Shown: positions 9,255 through 18,167, numbered from the stretch's first letter. The stretch is 64,000 nucleotides of DNA from CBDHGY01 sp965263325 (GCA_965263325.1 CBDHGY010000002.1:2046001-2110000), one strand, 5' to 3'. Notes: generated from the sequence alone by a model not told the origin. Made by a program: numbers and translations.

Positions 9255-11444
9255 CTAGGCGTTGTGCAGATGTGCTAGCTTAACGTCGAAGCGGTCTGCC
9301 ATCATGACCTTGTCCCAAGCTGCAATGAAGTCCGCCTTGAACTTCTCCGCTCCGTCGGCTTGAGCATAGATTTCCGCCAAGCCGCGAAGAATGGAATTAG
9401 AACCGAAGACGAGATCTGCCCGCGTGCCTGTGTACTTAACAGTACCGGTAGCGCGGTCTTTGCCTTCGAAGAACTCTTCATCGCCATCAACAGACTTCCA
9501 CTCAATCCCCATATCCAGAAGGTTGACGAAGAAGTCATTGCTCAGTGTGCCAACATTATCCGTCAAAACACCATGCTTAGTATCGCCCGCATTTGCGCCA
9601 AGGACGCGCAGACCACCTACAAGGGCTGTCATTTCCGGAGCAGTCAGACCAAGCAGTTGCGCTTTGTCGACGAGCAGAGCCTCCGTGGAGCGTGGATCAG
9701 CGGTATTCTTGTAGTTTCTGAATCCGTCGAATTTCGGCTCGATCACAGCAAACGAGTCTACATCGGTCAGCTCTTGGGTGGTGTCGCCTCGGCCCGGCGT
9801 AAACGGAACAGATTTACCGCTCGCTTTCTCAAGCGCTGCACAACCGCCCAGCACAATGAGGTCTGCAAGGGACACCTGAGTCCCACTTGCATTGAAGTCA
9901 GACTGAATACCTTCCAACACAGTGACCACTGCATCCGTGCCAGCATTCACATCCCAGTCTTTCTGAGGTGCAAGGCGGATACGTGCACCATTGGCACCGC
10001 CGCGCTTATCTGATCCACGGAAGGTTGAGGCAGATGCCCATGCCGTGCTGATGAGTTGTGGAACGCTCAATCCAGAAGCGAGGATCTTTTCCTTCAACTC
10101 TGCAATCTCAGCATCATTGATAATGCAGCCAGTATGCTTTGGCACAGGATCCTGCCAGATCAGTTGTTCTTCCGGCACTTCTTCGCCGAAGTAGCAATCA
10201 ATCGGCCCCATATCGCGGTGGGTAAGTTTGAACCATGCACGCGCATACGCATCCGCAAACTCTTCCGGGTTGTCCAGGAAGTGCTTCGAAATCTTTGCGA
10301 GTTCTGGATCCATCTTCAGCGCCATGTCTGCAGTGGTCATCATCAATGGCTGTTTTTTCGATGGGTCGTGCGCCATGGGTGCTTCAGGAGCACCTTGGCC
10401 TGCCTTTGGCGTCCACTGGACATGACCCGCGGCGCTCTTTGTCTGTTCCCACTCAAACCCAAGAAGAACTTCGAAATACTCCATGTTCCACTTGTTAGGC
10501 GTTGGCGTCCAAGCGCCCTCAAAACCGGCTGTCGTTGTGTCATCGCCTTTACCAGCGCCGTGGCTGTTCATCCAACCAAAGCCCATATTTTCCATTGGCG
10601 CGCCTTCTGGCTCTACAGCGACCAGATCTTCCGGTCCTGCGCCGTGACCTTTGCCGAAGGTGTGACCACCTGCAACGAGTGCGACTGTCTCGTAGGAATC
10701 CATCGCCATGCGGCCAAACGTATCTTTGATGTCGTAAGCTGACTTTAGCGGATCAGGCTCACCATTCGGGCCTTCTGGATTCACGTAAATGAGACCCATT
10801 TGGACCGCTGCGAGCGGTGTCGCGAGCTCGCGCGCTCCAGTATAACGCTCGTCGGCAAGCCATTCAGCTTCCGGTCCCCAATAGATGTCTTCTTCCGGCT
10901 CGTTCGCATCCGTGCGGCCACCGCCAAACCCGAAGGTCTTAAACCCGCATGATTCCATCGCAACATTGCCAGCAAGGATCATCAAGTCCGCCCAGGAAAT
11001 CTTATTTCCATACTTCTGCTTGATCGGCCAAAGCAGACGACGTGCCTTGTCGAGATTGCCGTTGTCTGGCCAGCTATTCAAAGGAGCAAAGCGCTGCGTG
11101 CCCGATCCGGCACCGCCGCGGCCGTCGTAAATGCGGTAGGTGCCCGCGCTGTGCCAGGCCATACGAACGAAAAGCCCGGCATAGGTTCCGTAGTCAGCGG
11201 GCCACCAATCCTGACTATCAGTCATGAGTGCCGTGAGGTCTGCTTTCAAGGCTTTCAGGTCTAGGCTGAGGAATTCTTTGGCATAGTCAAAGTCTGGGTC
11301 ATGCGGATTTGTTTGCGGACCGTTTTGGCTGAGCATCTTCAGATTAATTTGCTCTGGCCACCAGGCTGTATTGTACGTTGATCCCGAAGCCGGGTTTGTG
11401 GTCGTGCCCATTACCGGGCATCTGGAAGCTCCATCAGCAGCCAT
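9255..11444 (-). CDS. katG: catalase-peroxidase KatG
   Basis: A 729-residue bifunctional heme enzyme that removes hydrogen peroxide. The distal site is VRMAWHSAGTYR (Arg94, Trp97, His98), the Tyr of the Met-Tyr-Trp adduct lies in LIYVNPEGP, and the proximal His lies in GGHTFGKGHGAGP. Both N- and C-terminal peroxidase domains are complete. Start 11444 has AGGAGA at good spacing. A near-perfect Irr box lies 24 bases upstream of the start codon and irr is the next gene downstream, so iron/heme-dependent control is likely. Confidence 0.97.
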   Translation of the reverse strand: MAADGASRCPVMGTTTNPASGSTYNTAWWPEQINLKMLSQNGPQTNPHDPDFDYAKEFLSLDLKALKADLTALMTDSQDWWPADYGTYAGLFVRMAWHSAGTYRIYDGRGGAGSGTQRFAPLNSWPDNGNLDKARRLLWPIKQKYGNKISWADLMILAGNVAMESCGFKTFGFGGGRTDANEPEEDIYWGPEAEWLADERYTGARELATPLAAVQMGLIYVNPEGPNGEPDPLKSAYDIKDTFGRMAMDSYETVALVAGGHTFGKGHGAGPEDLVAVEPEGAPMENMGFGWMNSHGAGKGDDTTTAGFEGAWTPTPNKWNMEYFEVLLGFEWEQTKSAAGHVQWTPKAGQGAPEAPMAHDPSKKQPLMMTTADMALKMDPELAKISKHFLDNPEEFADAYARAWFKLTHRDMGPIDCYFGEEVPEEQLIWQDPVPKHTGCIINDAEIAELKEKILASGLSVPQLISTAWASASTFRGSDKRGGANGARIRLAPQKDWDVNAGTDAVVTVLEGIQSDFNASGTQVSLADLIVLGGCAALEKASGKSVPFTPGRGDTTQELTDVDSFAVIEPKFDGFRNYKNTADPRSTEALLVDKAQLLGLTAPEMTALVGGLRVLGANAGDTKHGVLTDNVGTLSNDFFVNLLDMGIEWKSVDGDEEFFEGKDRATGTVKYTGTRADLVFGSNSILRGLAEIYAQADGAEKFKADFIAAWDKVMMADRFDVKLAHLHNA

Positions 11445-11468
11445 AGATCGTCTCCTATCATGCTTTAA

Positions 11469-11485
11469 TTTAGAATCGTTCTAAT
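11469..11485. promoter_or_regulatory. Irr box (iron control element) in front of katG
   Basis: The sequence TTTAGAA-TCG-TTCTAAT matches, with one mismatch, the ICE pattern TTTAGAA-N3-TTCTAAA known for rhizobial Irr; the central TTAGAA/TTCTAA arms are a perfect inverted repeat. It lies 24 bases upstream of the katG start codon, where bound protein would block transcription or initiation. PerR boxes look similar, so the binder could be any Fur-family regulator, but the adjacent irr makes Irr the best candidate. Confidence 0.72.
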
Positions 11486-11672
11486 TATGTAAATTGCGCT
11501 TGTCTATATGGTTTACGAATAAATTTCTGGAAAGTTTTGTGACGCGAACATCTGTTGCGCTATGAAGCTCGTGGTTGCATCACCGCAAGAGATTGTTCGT
11601 AGCCGACCAAAGGCAAGCACAAAAATTTTGGCCAAAGCACCCAAAATTGTTAACACACGTTTTCCGAGCAAA

Positions 11673-11687
11673 ATTAAGGGGCTTAAT
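11673..11687. promoter_or_regulatory. inverted repeat upstream of the ECF sigma gene
   Basis: ATTAAG-GGG-CTTAAT is a perfect 6-bp inverted repeat with a 3-base spacer, 50 bases upstream of the sigma gene start. It lies where a promoter or operator would be expected in the 293-base katG/sigma divergent region. The binding factor is unknown. Confidence 0.35.
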
Positions 11688-11719
11688 CTTGCGAAGCGAG
11701 AGATATTGTATCAATAGAA

Positions 11720-11736
11720 AATGGAAAGGTTCCATT
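11720..11736 (+). promoter_or_regulatory. hairpin masking the ribosome binding site of the ECF sigma gene
   Basis: AATGGAA (11720-11726) and TTCCATT (11730-11736) form a perfect 7-bp stem with the loop AGG. The only plausible Shine-Dalgarno (GGAAAGG) is partly in this stem, and the TTG start at 11738 follows directly. Folding would restrict initiation; this is an inference from sequence. Confidence 0.5.
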
Positions 11737-11737
11737 T

Positions 11738-12325
11738 TTGGCTGATACACACCTTCCCCAATCCGGATCGAGCATCGAGGATCGAAACCGGCAAGCTGAC
11801 TGCATTGAAGCGATTGCAGCCAATCGATCACGTGAAGCGTTTGCTGAGATTTTCCAGTTTTTTGCCCCAAGGGTGAAATCATATCTGCTCAGACTTGGAA
11901 CAGAAGACTCGCTCGCTGAAGAGCTATCGCAGGAAGTCCTGGTGACGGTGTGGCGCAAGGCGGAACAGTATGACCGCAAGCAAGCCTCTGTTTCTACTTG
12001 GATTTTTAGAATTGCACGTAATCGACGGATAGATGCCCACAGACGCACAAATAAACCAGACCTTGAAGCGCATGAGCCCAGCCTGCAGCCACCCGAAATA
12101 CAAACTCCTGAAGTTCTGACTGGCCGCGGCCAGCAGCAGGAAATTGTCCGTGCCGCGCTCGACGATCTTCCGCCAGAGCAGTTCCAGCTCCTACATGCCG
12201 CGTTTTATGAGGGGCTATCGCATAGTGAAATTGCAAAAGCCTACAATATCCCGCTTGGCACGGTGAAATCGCGCATTCGTTTGGCATTTAACCGTTTAAG
12301 AGATGCATTAGAAGGCGGGCGTTAA
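11738..12325 (+). CDS. ECF-family RNA polymerase sigma factor (RpoE/ChrR-type, ECF11-like)
   Basis: A 195-residue ECF sigma factor. Region 2 runs from AFAEIFQFFAPRVKSYLL through AEELSQEVLVTVWRKA and STWIFRIARNRRIDAHR; region 4 is LPPEQFQLLHAAFYEGLSHSEIAKAYNIPLGTVKSRIRLAFNRLR. The paired downstream ChrR-like gene identifies it as the RpoE-ChrR type, which in relatives answers singlet oxygen and organic peroxides. The start is TTG, since no ATG or GTG lies between the upstream in-frame stop and region 2. The anti-sigma gene starts 3 bases after the stop. Confidence 0.9.
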   Translation: MADTHLPQSGSSIEDRNRQADCIEAIAANRSREAFAEIFQFFAPRVKSYLLRLGTEDSLAEELSQEVLVTVWRKAEQYDRKQASVSTWIFRIARNRRIDAHRRTNKPDLEAHEPSLQPPEIQTPEVLTGRGQQQEIVRAALDDLPPEQFQLLHAAFYEGLSHSEIAKAYNIPLGTVKSRIRLAFNRLRDALEGGR

Positions 12326-12328
12326 CAC

Positions 12329-13084
12329 ATGAAGCGCAATCTGAAGATGCAACCTCTTGACCTTGCTGCTGTGCGATCAATATTCGCCAAAGTAATTGAA
12401 AATAATCCTGTGTTTAAGCCCATTTCTACTTCATCCGACCTCACCGAAATATACGCCGCCTATGCGTCTGGAACACTTGATCCAGCGCTCGCGCTGTTGC
12501 TCGGGACTCAAAGGACTTTGCGAGGGGAAACCGACACAGCGCTCGAGATGGGAGATATCCTTTCCGGCGCGCTGCTTGAGCGTGAAACACCGGCGATGAT
12601 GGCGGACAACGCGCTTGATCGGACACTGTCGGTTATTGATGCCTTGGAAACTGGCCAGCAGATCGTGAACAAGCCAGTAACACTTGCGTCCAGCGCGCTC
12701 GATGAAATTCTCGCCCTTCCGGAACCTTTGCGCGGCCTCGCAATTGATGCGGCTGGCAAATCGGGTTGGCAACGCACAGCACCCGGCATTCAACGCTTGG
12801 CACTTGAGGTCGGCAGCGATGTCGAAACTGAGATCTACCGCATCGAGCCGGGTACTGCGGTTCCGCGCCACTCGCATGAAGGTTCTGAATTCACTCTGGT
12901 TGTAAGTGGTGGCTTCACGGATGAAACGGGCAGCTTTGGTCCCGGCGATCTCGCCGTCAAAGGGCCAAATGATACGCACCAACCGATCGCCGACTCGGGC
13001 GAAGTCTGCTTTACGCTCGCTGTGCGTGATGGTGGCTTGAAGTTTACGGGCCTGATGGGACTCATTCAGAAACTTGTGGGCTGA
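12329..13084 (+). CDS. ChrR-like cupin anti-sigma factor lacking the zinc ligands of its sigma-binding domain
   Basis: A 251-residue homologue of ChrR, cotranscribed with its sigma factor. The C-terminal cupin domain keeps all four metal positions, His181, His183, Glu187 and His217 (HSHEGSE and NDTHQP), with the same spacing as ChrR His141/His143/Glu147/His177. The N-terminal domain keeps the IYAAYASGTL and ALALLL helix pattern. Yet the residues aligning with the ChrR zinc ligands His31, Cys35 and Cys38 are Gln61, Arg65 and Thr68, and no His matches His6. It should therefore bind sigma, if at all, without the usual zinc anchor. Confidence 0.85.
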   Translation: MKRNLKMQPLDLAAVRSIFAKVIENNPVFKPISTSSDLTEIYAAYASGTLDPALALLLGTQRTLRGETDTALEMGDILSGALLERETPAMMADNALDRTLSVIDALETGQQIVNKPVTLASSALDEILALPEPLRGLAIDAAGKSGWQRTAPGIQRLALEVGSDVETEIYRIEPGTAVPRHSHEGSEFTLVVSGGFTDETGSFGPGDLAVKGPNDTHQPIADSGEVCFTLAVRDGGLKFTGLMGLIQKLVG

Positions 13085-13086
13085 GC

Positions 13087-13109
13087 CCATCCGCTGTAGG
13101 CGCGGATGG
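13087..13109. terminator. hairpin between convergent anti-sigma and peptidase genes
   Basis: CCATCCGC (13087-13094) and GCGGATGG (13102-13109) form a perfect 8-bp stem with a 7-base loop in the 44-base gap between convergent genes. A proper U-run is missing on both sides, so it is a transcript-end hairpin more than a textbook terminator. Confidence 0.5.
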
Positions 13110-13128
13110 ACCCAATTTCTCCAAATGC

Positions 13129-15126
13129 CTATTCCAGATCTAAGACCTCGGACAGGAACACCGTGACAGCTTCACGCTGGAAATCTCGGTTGGATTTTTT
13201 GCGGAAGCCGTGGCCTTCATCCATCGCCATCAAGAACCATGCTTCAACATCATTGCCCTTCACCGCTTCCAGAATCTGTTCGGCTTCGGTGTAAGGCACA
13301 CGAGGGTCATTGTAGCCTTGGATGATGAAAATCGGCTTGTTGATCTTGGCCGCATTTTTCAGTGGACTGATTTCATCAAAGAAAGCCGCAATTTCTGGAT
13401 CGCGCTCATCCCCATACTCGACGCGGCGGAGATCCCGGCGATATCCTTTGGTGTTCTTCAGGAACGTCTTGAAGTCAGAGATACCAACAATATTCACTCC
13501 GCCGGCAAGACGGTCACCATAATCTATCATGGACGCGAGCACCATATAGCCACCATAGGATCCTCCATAGACGATGACCCGATCCTTATCGAGATTGGGC
13601 TGCGTCTCAATCCAATCCAGAAGTGCGCCGATATCTTCGACCGATCGCTTTCGGTTTAGGCCGTTGTCCATCGAAACATACGTCTTGCCGTAGCCGGATG
13701 ACCCACGAACGTTCGGAACAATCGCAGCCACGCCGAGCTCAGATGCCCAGTATTGATAGGTTGACGAAAATCCTGGGCGCGATTGCCCCTCAGGACCGCC
13801 ATGGATCTGGATGATAACGGGGTGCGGTCCATCGCCTTCTGGGATGTACTTAAAGGCTGGAATGTCCATGCCGTCATCATTCGGATATGTGAACAATGCC
13901 GGCGTGATAAAACTACTTGAGTTCAGCCCGCCTACTTCTGCCTCTGTCCAGCGCGTAAGTTCCAAAGTGGCGACATCGAATGACCACGCATCGGCCGGAC
14001 TTGTCGCGCCATTGAAGGTAAAGCCGACTTGCTTTCCATCTGGGCTGAACGTTGTGCCGCTGGCGATCCCGACTGGCAAATCCGGTCCATTCCGGATTAT
14101 ACCGGTTCTGAGATCCAGAAGCTTGATGGTTCCAAGGCCACCTTCGTTCAGCGTAAACACGACAGTGGATTCATCAGGTGAGACGTCCCAGCTTGCAACG
14201 CCCCAATCTATACTCTGAGTATAATTGACCGTGTTCCCGGATTCCGCGTCAAATTTGACCAGATTGGCAAATTCCGAATCCTTGTCTGTGACGGTCAGAA
14301 TATCGCCGTCGGCGAGTAACACAGCACCGTTATAAGCGACATCTGCATCGGGATTGAATTCTTCGAACACGCCCGTTTTCAGATCAAGTGTGAAGATGCG
14401 GCTCTTCGTGATTGAAATATACTGTTGGACGACAAGCTTCGTTCCGTCAGCTGAATAGTCCACCGGGAATAAAGCCCCTTCACCTTCATGCGCCACGCGC
14501 ACGCTCGATGGATCACGAGGGTCGCCAACAAGTATGTCCCAGTTCGGATCCCCCGCAGTGGAGCGATACCACGCAACCTGTTGACCATCATCGCGCCAAG
14601 CCAGACCGCCATTACGTGTTCCAGGCTCAGTGAACTGTGTGACTTCGCCAGATGCTAAATCAAACAAGTAGCCTTGAAAAAACTCGTCCCCGCCCGTGTC
14701 CTTGCCAAACACAAAACTGTCACCTGCTGGGCTTACATCACCGCCACCAACAGGTTCATCATAGAAAGTGACTTGCTTGCGAGCTGCGCCGGGTGCTTTG
14801 ACAAAGTGCACTTGGCTCGTTTCGCCAAAACGGGTCGAAACGACGATGCCGTTTTCGGCCCAGTCGGAGAAACCATGGCCGCGTACGTTCTGATACTGGC
14901 GCAGACGGTCTTTCACACTTGTCGGAATTTCAGGAATATTTTCCATAACGAGGTTACCCTCAGTGACCCTTGCCCCCTCTTCCACCGCAGCGGTGTCGAG
15001 CTGCGGGGGCTCGACACTGGCTTCTGCAACCTCGGCACCTGCATTCTCCACAAGACCGGCTGTCTGTGCACACCCCATAAGCGCCAGCGTTGCAACAGTC
15101 CCAACAGCCAACTTAAATCGTAGCAT
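13129..15126 (-). CDS. S9-family serine peptidase (prolyl oligopeptidase type), lipoprotein
   Basis: A protein of about 665 residues. The N-terminus has a signal peptide with lipobox LMGC, so it is probably lipid-anchored and faces the periplasm. A WD40-like beta-propeller occupies about residues 75-400, followed by the catalytic domain: HGGPEG, GSSGYGK, GGSYGG (Ser523), GYNDPRVP (Asp607) and DEGHGF (His640). Members cleave acylated or prolyl peptides. Start 15126 has GGAGAG 6 bases upstream; the longer reading at 15183 would hide the signal peptide. Confidence 0.92.
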   Translation of the reverse strand: MLRFKLAVGTVATLALMGCAQTAGLVENAGAEVAEASVEPPQLDTAAVEEGARVTEGNLVMENIPEIPTSVKDRLRQYQNVRGHGFSDWAENGIVVSTRFGETSQVHFVKAPGAARKQVTFYDEPVGGGDVSPAGDSFVFGKDTGGDEFFQGYLFDLASGEVTQFTEPGTRNGGLAWRDDGQQVAWYRSTAGDPNWDILVGDPRDPSSVRVAHEGEGALFPVDYSADGTKLVVQQYISITKSRIFTLDLKTGVFEEFNPDADVAYNGAVLLADGDILTVTDKDSEFANLVKFDAESGNTVNYTQSIDWGVASWDVSPDESTVVFTLNEGGLGTIKLLDLRTGIIRNGPDLPVGIASGTTFSPDGKQVGFTFNGATSPADAWSFDVATLELTRWTEAEVGGLNSSSFITPALFTYPNDDGMDIPAFKYIPEGDGPHPVIIQIHGGPEGQSRPGFSSTYQYWASELGVAAIVPNVRGSSGYGKTYVSMDNGLNRKRSVEDIGALLDWIETQPNLDKDRVIVYGGSYGGYMVLASMIDYGDRLAGGVNIVGISDFKTFLKNTKGYRRDLRRVEYGDERDPEIAAFFDEISPLKNAAKINKPIFIIQGYNDPRVPYTEAEQILEAVKGNDVEAWFLMAMDEGHGFRKKSNRDFQREAVTVFLSEVLDLE

Positions 15127-15154
15127 ATTCGCTCTCCAAATTATTCGGCATAAG

Positions 15155-15171
15155 CTCGCCTTCGAGGCGAG
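15155..15171. promoter_or_regulatory. hairpin in the 5' leader of the S9 peptidase
   Basis: CTCGCCT-TCG-AGGCGAG is a perfect 7-bp hairpin 28 bases upstream of the peptidase start codon. On the plus strand ATTTTCT follows, so it could also stop stray plus-strand transcription toward the sulfatase. Role unknown. Confidence 0.4.
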
Positions 15172-15363
15172 ATTTTCTGACATTATCGCATATTGGGCGA
15201 GGGTCTACTCAAAACTTAGCGCTATTGGAGATGATTATTCTAGGAGGTTGGAATATAAGTGACTTCGGCAATCTCATCGTCTACTTCTAGATACAATATC
15301 GGGTGCTCCTGATAATCAGCCTTTTTAATGACGTCTTGGCCACCTAAAGTCAGGAACGAACAT

Positions 15364-17037
15364 ATGTTGAAACGTATTCTACTCGGATTGGCTGCGGTCA
15401 TCTTCGTCGCAGCTATTGTGGCATGGTTTAATCGAACGACCTTGATCGCTCAGTTCGCTCTCAACCGCGTTAAAGCTAATCATATTGAAGTTGCTGCGCA
15501 TCAGCCAATAAACTGGCAACAAGGCCCAGCCACATCCTCTATGGGGGCCGCCCCCGCACCACCAAACATCGTTTTCATTTTACTGGATGATTTCGGCTAC
15601 AATGATCTGACAGCGTTCGGCGGCGGTGTGGCAGGCGGACGGGTGCCGACGCCCAATATAGATCGTCTTGCCGCAGAGGGAGCGATTTTTACACAGGCCT
15701 ATTCTGGCACGGGCACGTGCGCGCCGTCCCGCGCGATGCTGATGACAGGTCGTTACCCTACACGAACAGGCTTTGAGTTTACGCCAACGCCGGGTGGGAT
15801 GAGTAAAATTGTACAAATGCTATGGGCCGCACAAAGCAACGGTGTCTTGCCAGACGTTGTGAGCAATCCCGCGGCTACGGATGGCATCTTGTCTTTTGCT
15901 GAACAGGGCTTGCCGCCAAGTGAAATTACAATTGCCGAATTACTGCAAGAGCGCAACTATCACACAGTTCACATCGGCAAATGGCATCTCGGAACCCAGC
16001 CTGATTTCTTACCGAATGCTCAAGGCTTTGACGAAAGTCTGTTGATGCGCAGCGGGTTGTTCCTGCCGGAAGATGATCCGGGGGTGGTGAATGCTAAGCT
16101 CGCTTTCGATCCGATCGATAAATTCTTGTGGGCGGCGATGCAGTATGCCGCCGCCTTCAACGGTGGAGTACCATTTGAGCCTGGCGGGTATCTGACTGAC
16201 TGGTGGACGGATGAAAGCCTCAAAGTAATTGAAGCAAATAAGCACCGACCTTTCTTCTTATATCTTGCACACTGGGCACCCCACACGCCCCTCCAAGCGA
16301 CCAAGGAAGACTTCGAAGCAGTTGGGGACATTACACCGCACAGATTACGCGTATACGCGGCGATGATCCGCGCTCTGGACCGTAGTGTTGGGCGAGTGAT
16401 GGACAAGCTGGAAGAAGAAGGTATCGCCGACAACACGATCATAGTCTTGAGCAGTGACAATGGAGCGGCAGGATATGTCGGACTACCGGATCTGAATGCG
16501 CCCTATCGCGGATGGAAAATTACCCTCTTTGAAGGCGGTATTCGTGTGCCGATGCTTGTTAAGTGGCCAGAACGGATCACACCTGGCACCGTAATCGATA
16601 CACCCGTCGCCCATATAGATCTGTTGCCAACGCTTGCTGCCGCTGCAGGCGCTGAATTGCCGTCGGACCGGATCATAGACGGCAAGAACCTGTTGTTGGA
16701 GGCAACTGGCGAAGGAGTGATCGAGCGTCAGAATGATGCGCTCTTTTGGCAGTCTGGCGCTTATAAAGTGGTGCGCGCGGGAGATTGGAAGCTACAAGTC
16801 GACGGCATCCAGAACAAATTGTGGCTGTTTGACCTTGCCAGCGATCCGCAGGAACGGAACAATCTTGTCGGGGAACGGCCAGAGAAAGTTGCAGAACTGA
16901 AAGCGCTTCTGGAGGATCACCACAAAGACGCGGTTGCCCCTCTTTATCCTCATCAGGTGTCAATGCCGATCATGATCGACAAGTCTTTAGCCGGTACGCC
17001 AACACCTGAAGATGAATATGTCATGTGGCCAAACTGA
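15364..17037 (+). CDS. sulfatase (type I, formylglycine-dependent)
   Basis: A protein of about 557 residues with an N-terminal hydrophobic helix (residues 4-22), so exported or membrane-anchored. The alkaline-phosphatase-like core begins PNIVFILLDDFGYNDL, with metal Asp-Asp. The maturation motif is CAPSR (Cys119), the C-x-P-S-R form converted to formylglycine, then MLMTGRYPTRTG. HIGKWHLG and SSDNGAAG supply other active-site residues. Substrate is unknown; no maturase or carbohydrate cluster adjoins, so the converting enzyme must be encoded elsewhere. Start 15364 has AGGAAC 8 bases upstream. Confidence 0.93.
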   Translation: MLKRILLGLAAVIFVAAIVAWFNRTTLIAQFALNRVKANHIEVAAHQPINWQQGPATSSMGAAPAPPNIVFILLDDFGYNDLTAFGGGVAGGRVPTPNIDRLAAEGAIFTQAYSGTGTCAPSRAMLMTGRYPTRTGFEFTPTPGGMSKIVQMLWAAQSNGVLPDVVSNPAATDGILSFAEQGLPPSEITIAELLQERNYHTVHIGKWHLGTQPDFLPNAQGFDESLLMRSGLFLPEDDPGVVNAKLAFDPIDKFLWAAMQYAAAFNGGVPFEPGGYLTDWWTDESLKVIEANKHRPFFLYLAHWAPHTPLQATKEDFEAVGDITPHRLRVYAAMIRALDRSVGRVMDKLEEEGIADNTIIVLSSDNGAAGYVGLPDLNAPYRGWKITLFEGGIRVPMLVKWPERITPGTVIDTPVAHIDLLPTLAAAAGAELPSDRIIDGKNLLLEATGEGVIERQNDALFWQSGAYKVVRAGDWKLQVDGIQNKLWLFDLASDPQERNNLVGERPEKVAELKALLEDHHKDAVAPLYPHQVSMPIMIDKSLAGTPTPEDEYVMWPN

Positions 17038-17068
17038 TCCGGCGAAGTCTTAACCGTCAGGGGTGACT

Positions 17069-17290
17069 TCAGGCTGCCTCGTCGCTCGTATCGAGGAGCG
17101 CGATCACGTCAATGTCTTCTGCGTCTTCGGTTTCCTTGATGACAGCCTGACCGCAGATCATGACTTTGAGGATCGGGTCGAACGTCATCACCGGATTGCC
17201 AAAGGGTTCCCAGCCATCCTGAAGAGCAAGGCTAACACGCTGATTGAAGGCAAAGCCCTCAGGACCAGAAAGATAGCGGTAGAGCTTCAT
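17069..17290 (-). CDS. DUF1737 family protein
   Basis: A 73-residue protein of the DUF1737 type: LYRYLSGPEGFAFNQRV at the start, then ALQDGWEPFGNP, and ICGQAVIKE near the end. Function is unknown. It is the last gene of a three-gene operon; its ATG overlaps the TGA of the RNA methyltransferase by four bases (ATGA), implying translational coupling. Confidence 0.8.
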   Translation of the reverse strand: MKLYRYLSGPEGFAFNQRVSLALQDGWEPFGNPVMTFDPILKVMICGQAVIKETEDAEDIDVIALLDTSDEAA

Positions 17291-17799
17291 TTGCGTTTTT
17301 CTGCCAGTTCCTTTCCGTCGCCGCCCTTTCCTCCAGGCATAATAGGGCGTTGGGCATATCCCCCCATGGAGATATGCCTGTCGTACATGACGAGTGCACC
17401 TGCTAATGAAACGTTAATGCAGAATTTGGTCGGTATTTTCACGACATGCGCGCACTTTTCGAGCATGGCATCTGAAAGATCGCCGCGCTCCCGGCCAAGC
17501 ACATAGGCTGCCGCAGGCGGGTGGCGAAATGTCGGCAGCATTACAGCGTCATCAGTCAACTCAATACCGACTAACTGGCAGCCCTTTGGCAACACTATAT
17601 CATTAATGGAATCCCATCCATAATACGGGACGTGCTCGAAGGATTTCGAGGTATCAGATTTGTACGCCATCTTGATGCGATCAGCCGCGCTGACGGAAAA
17701 TGTGAAGCTTGCACCGAATGCGTGAGCAGTGCGCATCAATGCGCCAAGATTCATGGGCTTAGAGATCCCCTCCGCCCCGATGGCAAAATATCCTCGCAT
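17287..17799 (-). CDS. TrmH/SpoU-family RNA methyltransferase
   Basis: About 170 residues of the SPOUT fold, starting MRGYFAIGAEG with MNLGALMRTAHAFGA (the N-x-G-x-x-x-R motif of 2'-O-methyltransferases), YVLGRERGDLS as motif 2 and KFCINVSLAGALVMYDR as motif 3. It probably methylates a ribose in tRNA or rRNA; the target is not evident. The longer frame to 17871 would run into the upstream gene; 17799 is preferred because ATG overlaps that gene's stop as TGATG. Confidence 0.85.
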   Translation of the reverse strand: MRGYFAIGAEGISKPMNLGALMRTAHAFGASFTFSVSAADRIKMAYKSDTSKSFEHVPYYGWDSINDIVLPKGCQLVGIELTDDAVMLPTFRHPPAAAYVLGRERGDLSDAMLEKCAHVVKIPTKFCINVSLAGALVMYDRHISMGGYAQRPIMPGGKGGDGKELAEKRK

Positions 17800-18167
17800 C
17801 AGAACATACCTAAACGGTACCGGCCAATCGCGACAAGCAGCAGCGTCAGAGCCGGTGCGATGACACACCATCGACGTGCAATACGAAGATGGCTCAGCGG
17901 CTTTTGATACTCGCCGTGAAGAATCTCAACCTGATCGCGGAGCCACTGCCGCGCATCTGGCGGTAATCCCGTGGGGTTCGCAGCCCAACTGATAGCAGCA
18001 TTTGCCTGACCAGCATCCAGCTGCTTGTTGCGGGCCATCAGGGCTTTACGCAAGACGATCCCAATCATCACGCGCATCTGAAGGGCCAGCGCGAAAGCAA
18101 AAACCGCCAGAACAACAAGCGTCCAGTAGATAATGATCGCTATTGTACTCAATTGGCCCTCCGCCAC
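17799..18167 (-). CDS. hypothetical membrane protein, first gene of the DUF1737 operon
   Basis: I do not recognise this 122-residue protein. A hydrophobic helix lies near the N-terminus (about residues 8-32) and another at the C-terminus (VIAPALTLLLVAIG), separated by a polar, helical segment of about 65 residues. The start is uncertain: GTG at 18167, or TTG at 18152, which has GGAGGG just upstream. It is coupled to the RNA methyltransferase and divergent from the quinone reductase. Confidence 0.65.
   Translation of the reverse strand: MAEGQLSTIAIIIYWTLVVLAVFAFALALQMRVMIGIVLRKALMARNKQLDAGQANAAISWAANPTGLPPDARQWLRDQVEILHGEYQKPLSHLRIARRWCVIAPALTLLLVAIGRYRLGMF

Noticed and set aside
9360..10742. 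Long open frames antisense to katG
   Set aside because: No start signals, no recognisable domain, and high Cys/Arg content; they are shadows of a conserved gene.
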